Positions 17,270 through 26,773 of a stretch of DNA of 64,000 nt are shown piece by piece. The translations under genes were made by a program, and so were the position numbers. Origin of the DNA: Nevskia sp964451925 (GTDB taxonomy: Bacteria > Pseudomonadota > Gammaproteobacteria > Nevskiales > Nevskiaceae); contig CAYVKA010000003.1 of the NCBI GenBank assembly GCA_964451925.1, positions 1 through 64,000 on the forward strand, in the 5' to 3' direction. Positions within the stretch are counted from its first letter, which is position 1. The number at the start of each line of letters is the position of its first letter. Below the pieces are notes generated by a model that did not search any database, was not told the DNA's origin, and saw nothing but the letters and a program-made list of their open reading frames with translations.

Positions 17270-20125
17270 ATGAGCTTCCTCGCCCAACTACGCCAGCGAT
17301 CAGACCCTGGACACGACGGCGCCTCACTTTGCTACCTGCTGCGGCTGGAAGGAGAGCCTCCGGTGGTGCAGCTGTCGCTGTGCCTGGCCGATGTCCGGGG
17401 CGGCCACATGGAAGGCCGCGGCACGGCCTATGTGATTCAGCCGGCGCACCTGCGTGCGCCTCCGCCCTTCTTGAGCCCGGACGATCTGGGGGTGCTGACT
17501 GGCCTGGCAAGTGCCGACCGGGCCTGGATGAGCCGCAGCAGCGGCCAAGCCCCAGGCGGTTGGCTGTTTCTCAATTCCCTGCTGGCAACGCAGCGGTGCT
17601 TTATCGATTTACCGGGGCAGATTCCCAGCCGTTTGTGCAGTTTGGCGCCGCTGCCCGCCAAGTTGCGGTGGCTTATCGATCCCGACGGCCGCCAGCGTCT
17701 CGATTGGGTGGTGGACGGGCAGGTGCTCAGGCTTGCCGTATCGCGCGATCTGGTTGTCTACCAAGCCCAAAATCACGCCCTGGCGTTGCTCCAGCACGAT
17801 CTGTGTGATGCGGCATTCGAGGCGGCAAGCCCATGGTTTTCCCCCCAGACATCCGAGGCCATCGAATCGGTCTTGGCGGATGCCGAGCACTGGACAGCCC
17901 TGGGCCTGCCCCTGCCACAGCGACTCAGCCTGCGGCGTATAGCCCTGCACCCCGGTGCGGTCTTGCACTGCGATCTACCCGCAGGGGGCATGCCGCCCCG
18001 GCTCAGGCTGCAATTCCAGTATTCCAGTGAAGAGTGCTGCGTCAGCTTTGCCGACTGGAAGGAGGCTGGCGGATTCCGCTACTGGACCGGCCAGCAACTC
18101 ATCGAAATCGTCCGTGATCCTGACGATGAAGCTGCCTTCGCCGCGGGGCTTGTGGACCGCCTGCACGGATTCACGGCCGCAACCGACGGCGGTTGGACCG
18201 CCGACGCCGGCGCCTGGCAGCAGCTGCTGACCGAAGCCCGACCCGAACTGGAACAGCGGGGCTATCAATGGCGATTCACCCCGTCCTTCACCCAGCACTT
18301 TGCCTGGGCCGAGGGCTGGCAGGTGAGTGCCTCCCCGGGTGACAGCAGCTGGGAGCTGCAGATGCACGTCTCCCTGCAGGGCCGGTCGGTCGATCTGGTG
18401 CAGCTGCTCACCCAGCTGCCGCCGGACTGCCTGGAGCAGGGGCGCATCCCGCTCCAGGACGGCCGGTTGCTGCTACTGCCGCTCAAACAGGCCCGGAGCC
18501 TGGCCGCGGAGCTCGGCGACCTGTCGGGCCAGACCGGTTCCGGCCGCTTACCCTACAGCCAGCTCGGCCGCCTGGCGAGGGTGGCCCGAGCGCTGCCGGA
18601 AGAGACGCGGTGGCTGGACGACGCCGGTCTGCTCGATCGGGCGAGCCGGCTCCTCGAGCCTGCCCAGACCCTGCCGCAGACCAATCTCGACATCCGCGCC
18701 ACGTTGCGCAGCTACCAGTGGCACGGCGCCTGCTGGGTGCAACACCTGCGCACTCTGGGCGTCAATGGGCTGCTAGCGGACGACATGGGCCTGGGCAAGA
18801 CCCTGCAAACCATTGCCCATCTGAGCCTCGAGCGCAGCCAGGGCCGGCTTACCTCGCCGGTGCTGGTCGTGGCGCCGACCAGCCTGCTCCATAACTGGAG
18901 CCAGGAGCTGGCGAGCTTCGCCCCCTCGCTGCGGACCTGCGTCGTCCATGGTCCCGGGCGGCATCGTGCCTGGAGCGCCATGCGGGACTATGACGTCCTC
19001 ATCACCAGCTACACGCTGCTGGTCAACGACCTGGAGCGTTGGCAGCAGCAGCCCTTGAGCTGGCTGGTGCTCGACGAGGCGCAATGGATCAAAAACCCAG
19101 GTACCCGCGCCAGCCAGGCCGTCCGGCAGATCGCCGCGGAGCACCGGCTGGCTCTGACCGGTACGCCGGTGGAAAACCACCTCGGCGAGCTGTGGTCGAT
19201 CATGGACTTCCTGAATCCCCAGTGCCTGGGCTCGGAGCGCAATTTCCGGCGCTACTTCCGGGATCCGATCGAGGAGCAGGGCGATGCCTCGCGACTGCAG
19301 CTGCTGCTGCAGCGCATCTCACCCTGGATGCTGCGGCGTACCAAGGACCAGGTCGCAGCGGAACTGCCGCCGAAGACGGTCATTCAGCGCAAGGTGCCGT
19401 TCGCCGATGGGCAGGAGGACTTCTACCAGGAGCTCCGGTCGGCCACCTGGTCGGACCTGGATGCACGCCTCGCCGAAAGCGAGCATTCCGGCGAACAGCG
19501 CGTGCTGGTCCTCAGCGCCCTGCTGCGGTTGCGGCAGGCCTGCTGCGACCCTGCATTGCTGGGGCGGCCGGAAGTCGCTTCCGGCAAGCGCCAGCATTGC
19601 CTGGAGATGATCGCCGAGTTGGTGGAGGAGGGCCGGGCGGTGCTGCTGTTCTCGCAATTTACGGCGATGCTGGACCTGCTGGCCCAGGACCTGCGCGAAC
19701 GGGGCATTGCCCACCTGGAACTGACCGGGCAGACCCCAGCGGACGAGCGCAGACGCCGGGTGGATGCCTTCCAGGCCGGAGAAGCGGCGGTCTTCCTCAT
19801 CAGCCTGAAAGCCGGCGGCGTGGGCTTGAACCTGACCCGCGCCGATACGGTGATCCACTACGATCCCTGGTGGAATGCCGCCGCCGAACGCCAGGCGACC
19901 GACCGCGCGCACCGTATCGGCCAGGACAAGCCGGTCTTTGTCTACCAGCTCATCACCGAGAACAGCGTGGAAGAGCGCATCGCCGAACTACAGCAGCGCA
20001 AGGCGCTGCTGGGAGAGCACGTCAATCAGGGTGCCCAGGCCAGCGGCGAGCACTTTGCGCTGAAGTTCGAAGAATTGATTGCCTTGTGCCGGCCTGCCGA
20101 CCGTGAAGGAAATGAGGATGAGTAA
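17270..20125 (+). CDS. SNF2-family DEAD/DEAH helicase-like ATPase
   Basis: A 951-residue double-stranded-DNA translocase of the SNF2/RapA superfamily. The C-terminal half has the two motor lobes: motif I DDMGLGKT (about 505-512), motif II as DEAQ (about 602-605), TGTPVENHLGELWSIMDFL, and in lobe 2 FSQFTAMLDLL, GGVGLNLTRADTVIHYDPWW and ATDRAHRIGQ. The N-terminal 450 residues match the accessory region of bacterial members; I see no SWIM zinc-finger cysteines. It would remodel protein-DNA complexes using ATP. The next gene overlaps its end, so the two products probably work together. Confidence 0.9.
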   Translation: MSFLAQLRQRSDPGHDGASLCYLLRLEGEPPVVQLSLCLADVRGGHMEGRGTAYVIQPAHLRAPPPFLSPDDLGVLTGLASADRAWMSRSSGQAPGGWLFLNSLLATQRCFIDLPGQIPSRLCSLAPLPAKLRWLIDPDGRQRLDWVVDGQVLRLAVSRDLVVYQAQNHALALLQHDLCDAAFEAASPWFSPQTSEAIESVLADAEHWTALGLPLPQRLSLRRIALHPGAVLHCDLPAGGMPPRLRLQFQYSSEECCVSFADWKEAGGFRYWTGQQLIEIVRDPDDEAAFAAGLVDRLHGFTAATDGGWTADAGAWQQLLTEARPELEQRGYQWRFTPSFTQHFAWAEGWQVSASPGDSSWELQMHVSLQGRSVDLVQLLTQLPPDCLEQGRIPLQDGRLLLLPLKQARSLAAELGDLSGQTGSGRLPYSQLGRLARVARALPEETRWLDDAGLLDRASRLLEPAQTLPQTNLDIRATLRSYQWHGACWVQHLRTLGVNGLLADDMGLGKTLQTIAHLSLERSQGRLTSPVLVVAPTSLLHNWSQELASFAPSLRTCVVHGPGRHRAWSAMRDYDVLITSYTLLVNDLERWQQQPLSWLVLDEAQWIKNPGTRASQAVRQIAAEHRLALTGTPVENHLGELWSIMDFLNPQCLGSERNFRRYFRDPIEEQGDASRLQLLLQRISPWMLRRTKDQVAAELPPKTVIQRKVPFADGQEDFYQELRSATWSDLDARLAESEHSGEQRVLVLSALLRLRQACCDPALLGRPEVASGKRQHCLEMIAELVEEGRAVLLFSQFTAMLDLLAQDLRERGIAHLELTGQTPADERRRRVDAFQAGEAAVFLISLKAGGVGLNLTRADTVIHYDPWWNAAAERQATDRAHRIGQDKPVFVYQLITENSVEERIAELQQRKALLGEHVNQGAQASGEHFALKFEELIALCRPADREGNEDE

Positions 20126-21341
20126 GCAGGTGGCCACCAGTGCCGGCTTCATCGACATCGGCGCGGTGGACCGGTTCCTGGGCGAGCATGGCTCCTTCAC
20201 CGTTCTGGACTGGCTGCTGGCCGAAGGCACACTGGCCTATGCCGATTACGCCGCATGGCGCGACGGCAAGCGCGAAACGCTGGACGAGGCCCTGCCACTG
20301 CCCGCCTCGGCTGTCGATCAGCTGCTGGCCGAGGTGGAACGTCACGGCCATGCCTTGCACCTTGCTGCCGAAGACAGGGACGTTTTCACCTGGTCGACGT
20401 CCAATCCGGAACCGCTGCTGGCCAGCAAGCGCGCTGAGGCGCATCGGCGCCTGGTGCAGCAGTGGCGGCGGGCCAGTCCGGCGCCGCAGTTCGATTTGTT
20501 TATGGACAACGCGGCGTCGGTGGCCGAAAGCCGGCTTTGCGGGACGCTCGGTAGCCTGCGCTTCGATGCGGCCGCACGGGACCTGGATGCGCTCTCGCGG
20601 CTCGATCCCGCGAACAAATCACTGGGCTATTACCAGGATCTGATCAACTACGGCCATCATTTGCAGAGCCCGGCTCCCGTCAACGCCACCGGCCTGCGCG
20701 CGGAACTGGACGGGCTGGAGCAGGAAGTCCAGCCGCTGGCCCGAACCCTGTTGGCGGCCAACGCCCGCGACTACCTGACTCTGGCCTGGCGGCGCCTGGT
20801 CAAGGCGCTCAATGAACTTCCAGGGGAAGACCTCGATGACCGCCTGCATCCCAGTCATGCGCTCGCGCAAATCCCGGATTGGGAGGCCGTGCGCCAATCC
20901 CTGGAGCCCGAGCCCCGCTTGTTGCAGCGGCCGCGATGGCTGCAGCTTCTGGCCCGGGCTTGCCGACTGACGGGCAGGACGGAGTTGGGGATGCTGTGGT
21001 GGTTAGTCTGTATCGACCGCTATCCGCAGGACAGTACGTCGATGCTGGAGCACTGCGACGATCCGGTTCTGGCCAGGCTATTCAGTGAGTTCTTGAGCCT
21101 GCAAGACCGCCATGAACTCGAACTCCCTGAATCAGCTTTTGCGGGTTTTGTTTTGTTGCGGCGTCCGGGGCTGGTTCATTACCTGAACGCCGTTGCGCCA
21201 CTGCAGCGGCCTGAGATTCCCGTCATCCTCCGCCTCATCGAGGCGCGCCGAACCGGCGCAGACGAGATCGCATTGCGAAAGGCCCTTGGCGAGATCGATC
21301 TGGCCCTGCTGGCGATGTACCTGTCCGTAGTGGTTCGCTGA
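20118..21341 (+). CDS. Conserved hypothetical partner of SNF2 helicase
   Basis: About 408 residues, soluble, leucine-rich and mostly helical, with no catalytic motif that I recognise. The ATG at 20118 has AAGGA at 20106-20110; an ATG at 20112 is also in frame. Both overlap the helicase stop, indicating translational coupling. Sequence features are acidic and arginine patches such as LDGLEQEVQPLARTLLAANA. It probably serves as a helicase accessory subunit. Its last 107 bases overlap the end of the leftward membrane-protein gene. Confidence 0.65.
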   Translation: MSKQVATSAGFIDIGAVDRFLGEHGSFTVLDWLLAEGTLAYADYAAWRDGKRETLDEALPLPASAVDQLLAEVERHGHALHLAAEDRDVFTWSTSNPEPLLASKRAEAHRRLVQQWRRASPAPQFDLFMDNAASVAESRLCGTLGSLRFDAAARDLDALSRLDPANKSLGYYQDLINYGHHLQSPAPVNATGLRAELDGLEQEVQPLARTLLAANARDYLTLAWRRLVKALNELPGEDLDDRLHPSHALAQIPDWEAVRQSLEPEPRLLQRPRWLQLLARACRLTGRTELGMLWWLVCIDRYPQDSTSMLEHCDDPVLARLFSEFLSLQDRHELELPESAFAGFVLLRRPGLVHYLNAVAPLQRPEIPVILRLIEARRTGADEIALRKALGEIDLALLAMYLSVVVR

Positions 21342-22704
21342 AATGTGTGTGGAGTGAATCGGACTGGTCAGGTACGATCGACCGTCCGCCCCTTATCGTG
21401 GGTAGAGCAGAGCGAGACAGGTCCCCGTTACCACGGGTAGCTGGTTTGTGGTTCTTGCCTGGCGCCGGCTTGTTCGGCGGTGCCGCAGATTTCGCTTCGG
21501 GCTTGGCGGCAACTGCGGGCTGCTCCGGTGTTCCGATACGCCCATCTACGACCAGAGTCGCCTCCAGAGAGAAGCAGCCGTAATGCGCCAGGTGGTCATC
21601 GGTGTCGTTCTGGCACTTGCCCCCGGGGCCATCATGCATTTTCGAGGTCGCGAACCAATACTTCTCGCCGATCTTGTTCAGGATCCAGACCTTGTTGGGC
21701 ACGGTGTAAACGCCCTCTTTCGGACACTCGGGGATTTGTAGATAGTTTTTCACTTGCTCGCAGCCTTCGGGCTTGAGCACCAACTGCTGGGGCGGCAAGT
21801 TGCCGACGCCGACCTTGCGCGCTATTGCCCACGAAATGCGGTCGTCGAGGCCAGTCATGAACGAGACCGATAGGAGCATAGGCAGGAGCACAGCGACGTA
21901 AATGACGGCGGGAAGTCGCGGCGCCCTCGGGATGAGGATCGGCAGCAAATTCACCACGCAGATGAATACAACCGGAATGAGGGTATTGACCGGCGAGGCG
22001 CCGGGCAGGCGCTCCGCCGCATAACCGACGATGCCGATTGGCACGAGAAAGCTCAGCCCCCCGAATATGCACGCGACCGCACGGCCGAAGCCGATCGCCA
22101 ACGGCGCTGTCTTCCGTAAGAACCGATCGCGCCATTTCTCGCTTTCTGGGGCTGCGGCGTATTGGGTCTTGACCCAATCGCGAAACCATAGCGCCTGCAC
22201 TGTGAACACGACCACGCCAGCCAGGAGCCACGGCCATGCGCACGAGAACCACAGGTGCACAATGGCGCAACACGCCAACACGGTGTATAGCATCGAAGTC
22301 AGGACGACGAACACTTCCCGCGCTGCTTCAGGGTTTGGCCTCGCCCTGTCATCCGCCCGGGACGGATCGCCGCCGGAGGCGGCATCCTGGGCCGGCATCT
22401 TGCGAAATACCGGGGGCGGAAACCACCCCCACACCCAGAGCCAGACGACGCCCGGCAACAGCATGACCCCGAACGCGACGCCCCAGAAAAGCGCCCCGAT
22501 GATCGTCACCGCGATGGCGAAGAACGGCAGATCCTGGAGTCGCAGGTCGGGGATGGTGCCGACATCGAAGTAGTAGGGCAGCAATACCAACGAACTGCAG
22601 GCCCAGGCGATGGCCAAGCCGATGATCTTCGCAGCTTTTAGATTCCTCGACAGCCTTGACTCGGATTCCTTCTCGCCTTCCTGGCGCGACTTTTCTTCAG
22701 CCAT
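21235..22704 (-). CDS. Multi-spanning membrane protein, unknown; repeat-extended C-terminus
   Basis: A 489-residue protein. A charged N-terminus (MAEEKSRQEGEKESESRLSR) is followed by membrane segments near 28-45, 60-85 (two close helices), about 130-170, 205-230 and 240-285. A soluble domain of about 100 residues follows, with cysteines at CEQVKNYLQIPECPKEGVY and CQNDTDDHLAHYGCF. The last 75 residues are encoded partly by the dispersed repeat at 21384-21440 and partly by the reverse of the preceding gene, so the native C-terminus probably lay near position 21440. It follows the TIM-barrel gene by 109 bases and may belong to that operon. Confidence 0.6.
   Translation of the reverse strand: MAEEKSRQEGEKESESRLSRNLKAAKIIGLAIAWACSSLVLLPYYFDVGTIPDLRLQDLPFFAIAVTIIGALFWGVAFGVMLLPGVVWLWVWGWFPPPVFRKMPAQDAASGGDPSRADDRARPNPEAAREVFVVLTSMLYTVLACCAIVHLWFSCAWPWLLAGVVVFTVQALWFRDWVKTQYAAAPESEKWRDRFLRKTAPLAIGFGRAVACIFGGLSFLVPIGIVGYAAERLPGASPVNTLIPVVFICVVNLLPILIPRAPRLPAVIYVAVLLPMLLSVSFMTGLDDRISWAIARKVGVGNLPPQQLVLKPEGCEQVKNYLQIPECPKEGVYTVPNKVWILNKIGEKYWFATSKMHDGPGGKCQNDTDDHLAHYGCFSLEATLVVDGRIGTPEQPAVAAKPEAKSAAPPNKPAPGKNHKPATRGNGDLSRSALPTIRGGRSIVPDQSDSLHTHFSEPLRTGTSPAGPDRSRQGPFAMRSRLRRFGAPR
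21384..21440. repeat. Dispersed intergenic repeat, two cores
   Basis: The 41 bases at 21384-21424 (beginning GTCCGCCCCTTATCGTGGG and ending GACAGGTCC) nearly match 48878-48916. A second, palindromic core CCCGT-TACC-ACGGG followed by TAG lies at 21424-21440. Confidence 0.65.
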
Positions 22705-22813
22705 GGATGAGGCCTCCCAAAGCTATGCGTAAGTCAGTAAATCATTTTTCGGATCGGCCGCCGTACTCGCACCGTCCTCAAGGGACAGTCGTTCCATGCG
22801 ACTCCCTTTCGCG

Positions 22814-23536
22814 TCAGGCCTGCGAGATGGCGTCCCACACCGCAGGGGAGACGTCACTCTCTGCGGTATAGAAGTGGCGCGATGGCACGTTGGCCGCCAG
22901 GACAGCCGCTGCGTACTGCTCAATTTCGTCCGGCTTGGCCAAGGCGATTTCGCCGGCCATTGGCGCGATCAGGCTCGGTGTTGCGCCCGCTTGGGTCCAG
23001 AACTCGATCGAGCGGCGGTAGTTGTCGGCAGGATCTCCGTGGCCGACGATGCCCTCTGTCGTCCGCCAGTAGGCCTGGGGCAGCAGGATGGTCGCGAAGC
23101 TGAAGAACACCGGCCACGGCAGATTAGGCCAGGCGCGGGCCGAGGTGTAGACCGAGGTGACGCCAAAGGTTTTGCCGTTGGCAGCATTCTTGACGCGGGT
23201 GCAGAAATTGGTCGCTACACCCTCTAATCCCGGTTGGTCCCAGTTTAGGCTGGCCTTGGGATGGGCTTCCGGATCGACGTAGTAGCCATCCATCCCGGCA
23301 GCGAAGAGGCTCGCGGCGTGATCGGCCTCGGCCATTGCGGATGCGTCCTTCGACGACGGCCAGCGCCAGCCATAGACCCCAAAGTTGTTCTGCTTGCAGG
23401 CGGTTATGGTTGCTGCGTTGAGGTTGTCGGTGCGAACGGCCACGGCCGTTGCCTTGACGTATTTGGCACGCTCGATCAGCCAGGCGACGCTGGCGAAACC
23501 AACGACCCAAAGCACCTTTTCATTGGTAAGTGCCAT
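22814..23536 (-). CDS. Glycoside-hydrolase-like TIM-barrel protein, unassigned
   Basis: A 240-residue protein without a signal peptide. Strand-like segments and GVYGWRWP, AAGMDGYYVDPEAHPKA, FATILLPQAYW and PSLIAPMAGEIA suggest a TIM barrel of the glycoside-hydrolase type, with acidic residues in YVDPEAH as possible catalytic positions. I cannot name the family. It lies third in a leftward set after the lipoprotein and the 73-residue protein, 57 bases after the latter. Confidence 0.55.
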   Translation of the reverse strand: MALTNEKVLWVVGFASVAWLIERAKYVKATAVAVRTDNLNAATITACKQNNFGVYGWRWPSSKDASAMAEADHAASLFAAGMDGYYVDPEAHPKASLNWDQPGLEGVATNFCTRVKNAANGKTFGVTSVYTSARAWPNLPWPVFFSFATILLPQAYWRTTEGIVGHGDPADNYRRSIEFWTQAGATPSLIAPMAGEIALAKPDEIEQYAAAVLAANVPSRHFYTAESDVSPAVWDAISQA

Positions 23537-23593
23537 GTAATTCTCCGAGGTGAGGCGGTAACACCCTTCATCAGTGGCAGCAGGACTGCCGTT

Positions 23594-23815
23594 CTACTGG
23601 ACTTCAATCGCCAGAGGCCCCGCGCTGCATTTCAGTTGTTGTGCGTAGTAGGCCCAGAGGGCTTTTTCAGAGAGCTTTCGCGCCGTTACTCCGGCAAGGG
23701 TCTCGACCGAGTTGGCGACGGCTTCGTTGTTGAGCGAGAACCAGGAGATGCCGCGAATCAAATGGCTAGTAGCGGCAGAGACTGTGGCTTCGGACATTGA
23801 GGAATACTGGTCCAC
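23594..23815 (-). CDS. Small hypothetical protein
   Basis: About 73 residues (GTG at 23815) or 67 (ATG at 23797, MSEATVSAATSHLIRGISWF). Neither start has a clear ribosome-binding site. It is 36 bases after the lipoprotein gene and 57 before the TIM-barrel gene, all on one strand. No motif was recognised. Confidence 0.5.
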   Translation of the reverse strand: MDQYSSMSEATVSAATSHLIRGISWFSLNNEAVANSVETLAGVTARKLSEKALWAYYAQQLKCSAGPLAIEVQ

Positions 23816-23851
23816 CCCGGCGATCAGCGAGGCTTTGGTCGGGGCGCTTCC

Positions 23852-25057
23852 CTAGGTGTCCGCGTCGGTCAAGCAGAGCGAGCCTGTGTAAAGCTTCTCC
23901 TTGCAGGCGGTCGAGTTTGCCGCTGCAGGGACCAGGATGCCGATTGAATCGTAGACTCCCTCGAATAGCACCCGGATGAGTTGCGGCCCGAACTCATCCG
24001 GCTTGGGGTAGGACAGGGAGGCCGAAGGCTTACCGCCCTTCGCCAGTTCTACCGATATTCCGGAAAACTGCACGCTCATACCGGCTCGCGTGACGAAGGC
24101 GTCCTGGCCGAGGGGCGGGCTGAGCAGGCAAGGCGTCGTCGAGCTGGCACCGGAGCGGCACAGATCGTTGATCGCACCGTCGAGGGCGCTCCTGATGGAA
24201 TTCTGAACGTCCCCGCTCGGCTGCAGCTTTTGCAAGGCGTCGCCAACCTTGTTGTTCAGCTGTTTCGAGAGGTCGGCAGTGTCCAGGGAAACCTGGATTA
24301 GATGACCTCCCCGGAAATAGGCGCGGAAATAGGTGGCGAGCACGGCGCCTGTATATAGCTTCTGGAAGGAACCCTGAATCTTCGTCGCGTCGCGAAACTG
24401 TGGTTGGACGCTATATTCACGGATCATTTCCCCAGCTCCGCTCAGCGCCATAACTTCGAAGCCACCTCTGTCCAGAACTTGCTTGATGGTGTCGGCCATC
24501 GCGGCGTCGGACCGGCCCACGGAGTCCAGTGTCTGGACAGCTTTCTGCTGCCTGGTAGCGTCCAATGCATAGGGATAGGCCACCTGCTGTCGCTTGAGCA
24601 GATCGCCGACCTGGGCTACGGCCTGGCTGCCTGCGTCCAGTTGGCTCTTGGACAATGAGCCAACGGCTACGTATTCGTCTCGCCATGGCATCAGCGTCAT
24701 CGTAAACGCCCGTATGCTTTGGGCGTCGGCGCCGATCACGTCAATATGAAAGTTCGCCGGGTGCTTATCCAATGCCAGGTTGACGTCGTCGGCGTTGACC
24801 GGGTCCATCTGTGCAGCGCTGCCGCCCTTGTCGATGTTTGCCACTAGATCGGCTACAGCAGGAACACTGGCACGACGTTCGGCCGGTGAGGCCGGATCGG
24901 TCAGTGCGTGGGCAGCGGTGAGGGCGCGGAAGGAAGGCGCCGTCGCATCTCGAGGCGTAGTGCAGGATCCAGGGTCATTGTTCAGGCCGAGTTGCACAGC
25001 GCAGCCCGTAAGGCCGCCTGCAGCCGACAGAACCAGCAGGTACTCGAAGTTTGGCAT
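23852..25057 (-). CDS. Predicted lipoprotein, unknown function
   Basis: About 401 residues from the ATG at 25057. The start MPNFEYLLVLSAAGGLTGC is a lipoprotein signal peptide with lipobox LTGC at residues 16-19; an in-frame ATG at 25078 adds seven residues. The mature protein is about 380 residues, mixed alpha/beta, with cysteines near the N-terminus and C-terminus. No known domain was recognised. It heads a leftward set with the small protein, the TIM-barrel protein and possibly the membrane protein, suggesting a cell-envelope function. Confidence 0.65.
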   Translation of the reverse strand: MPNFEYLLVLSAAGGLTGCAVQLGLNNDPGSCTTPRDATAPSFRALTAAHALTDPASPAERRASVPAVADLVANIDKGGSAAQMDPVNADDVNLALDKHPANFHIDVIGADAQSIRAFTMTLMPWRDEYVAVGSLSKSQLDAGSQAVAQVGDLLKRQQVAYPYALDATRQQKAVQTLDSVGRSDAAMADTIKQVLDRGGFEVMALSGAGEMIREYSVQPQFRDATKIQGSFQKLYTGAVLATYFRAYFRGGHLIQVSLDTADLSKQLNNKVGDALQKLQPSGDVQNSIRSALDGAINDLCRSGASSTTPCLLSPPLGQDAFVTRAGMSVQFSGISVELAKGGKPSASLSYPKPDEFGPQLIRVLFEGVYDSIGILVPAAANSTACKEKLYTGSLCLTDADT

Positions 25058-25327
25058 GGGAGACCCCGGCAAGAACATGACTTTGAATCTTTCGTAGGTG
25101 GGAAGCTCGCTCCGGACGGACCAACCGGCAATATTTCGGGGCTAACCAAACTTTAAATTCTGAGCACGTACGCTTTTCAGTCGCCAATGTCATTTGCCGA
25201 CTCTTTCCGGACCATGAATAGCGAGCCTTAGTTAGAAGCAGTGGCTGGGAGAATACAGAAAAAACACCTTGTTAAGTCGTGGCAAAAATGACACTCTTAG
25301 GCTGTAAATTTGCCGTGATGCGTACTC

Positions 25328-26323
25328 ATGAAAGAAATCGTGTTGTTGGCCCTTGACGGAGGTATAGCCTCTACGCTTATCGGACCCTTGGAGATTTTTA
25401 CTTACACCGGCGGAATGTGGAATTACCTGGCCGGGGAGCCTCTACAGCAGCAGTTCCACGCCAGGATTGCGACAATCGACGGACGCCCTGTGGTTTCCCG
25501 AACCGGGCTGCAAATCAACCCCGATTGCAGTGTCGATTCGGTCGAAACTGCGGATGCCATCCTGGTCACGTCTTGCGGCGAGGATATTGAAGGCGCCATC
25601 CGTGCAGGCCAACCGATCGCACATTGGCTCATTGACCATTACCAGAGGGGTACGATCCTCGGATCTGTGTGCTCGGGCTTGGCGCTGCTGGCCATGACCG
25701 GACTGCTCGACGGAAAGAAGGCGACGACTCACTGGGGAATGATCGAGCATTTCAGGAAGCGCTTCCCCAGCATCAACTTCCAGCCTGACCAACTGCTCGT
25801 CGACGAAGGGCGATTGCTGACTGCCGGCGGCGGATACGCGGGTAACGACTTGTCGCTGTATCTAGTGGAAAAGATGTGCGGCAAGACCCTGTCGAAACAG
25901 TGCGCTGACGCGTTGTTGCTCGAGACCGGGCGGCAGCTGCAGACACCCTTCGCAGGCTTGCTTCAACATCGTCTGCATGGAGACGAGCGCGTCCAGGAGA
26001 TCCAGCGCTGGCTTGATCGGCACTATATGGATGAAATCAACCTTGACGAGCTTGCAGCCAAGAACAATATGAGCACGCGCAACTTTATTCGGCGCTTCAA
26101 GCAGGCTAGCGGAGAGACGCCGTTAAATTACTTGCAAAAGCTTCGGGTGGAGGCGGCAAAAAAGCTACTGGAAAGCTCGAGCATGAAGATCGATTCGATT
26201 GCATCAAAAGTCGGCTACCAGACCGAAGCGCACTTCCGCCAGCTATTCCGTCGCTATACCTCCATGACTCCAGCAGCGTTCCGGAACAAGCATGCCGATG
26301 CTGCGATCTTCGCGCGCACCTGA
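25328..26323 (+). CDS. GlxA-type AraC-family transcriptional regulator
   Basis: A 331-residue regulator with an N-terminal DJ-1/PfpI-like sensing domain (about 1-190; GPLEIFTYTGGMW, then GSVCSGLALLAMTGLLDGKK with the nucleophile-elbow-like cysteine, and TAGGGYAGNDLSLYLVEKM). The C-terminal AraC DNA-binding domain (about 220-320) has LDELAAKNNMSTRNFIRRFK and IDSIASKVGYQTEAHFRQLF. Such proteins usually activate catabolic genes for amines or amino-acid derivatives. It is divergent from the lipoprotein set across about 250 bases. The target is not evident. Confidence 0.88.
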   Translation: MKEIVLLALDGGIASTLIGPLEIFTYTGGMWNYLAGEPLQQQFHARIATIDGRPVVSRTGLQINPDCSVDSVETADAILVTSCGEDIEGAIRAGQPIAHWLIDHYQRGTILGSVCSGLALLAMTGLLDGKKATTHWGMIEHFRKRFPSINFQPDQLLVDEGRLLTAGGGYAGNDLSLYLVEKMCGKTLSKQCADALLLETGRQLQTPFAGLLQHRLHGDERVQEIQRWLDRHYMDEINLDELAAKNNMSTRNFIRRFKQASGETPLNYLQKLRVEAAKKLLESSSMKIDSIASKVGYQTEAHFRQLFRRYTSMTPAAFRNKHADAAIFART

Positions 26324-26505
26324 TGTTGTCACTTGTGCGCCGTTTTTTGTCCAAAATGACTATGCCCGTCAATTAACCTCCCCGATATAACTTGCGCACT
26401 GCGCTGCCTGACACGTGCGCGGTCTTCCGAACGCGCTTCGCCGACGAGCTCGGGAGTCCAGCATCGGTGCGAGTTACAAGTTCAATCGAAAAGAGGAGTT
26501 GATCT

Positions 26506-26673
26506 ATGCAGTCGAACGCATTGGAGCAGCCGGGCGCGCTGTGGAGGTTCTGGCTGCGGCTCGCAGAGTTTGCCCGGGAGGCATCCTCCTCCTACCAAGA
26601 GCGACAGGACCTGCGGATTGAGCGCTTGGAAGCCGAGCTCCGGCAGTTGCGCGCGCAAGCCGAGCAGAAGTAA
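26506..26673 (+). CDS. Short coiled-coil protein, 55 residues
   Basis: The ATG follows AAGAGGAG at good spacing. The product begins MQSNALEQPGALWRFWLRLA and ends with a charged helical stretch (RQDLRIERLEAELRQLRAQA), a short coiled coil with leucines at heptad-like spacing. It may oligomerise or bind a partner. No family was recognised, and no operon partner lies on the same strand. Confidence 0.5.
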   Translation: MQSNALEQPGALWRFWLRLAEFAREASSSYQERQDLRIERLEAELRQLRAQAEQK

Positions 26674-26773
26674 ACACAAAGACTGGCGCCGGCGGAATGC
26701 GTCTGCCCGGTGGCGTCTTTGGGCTTACGAAGAAGAGCTAGTCGCGAGTTGTGCGTCCCCTTCCCCGACCAGC

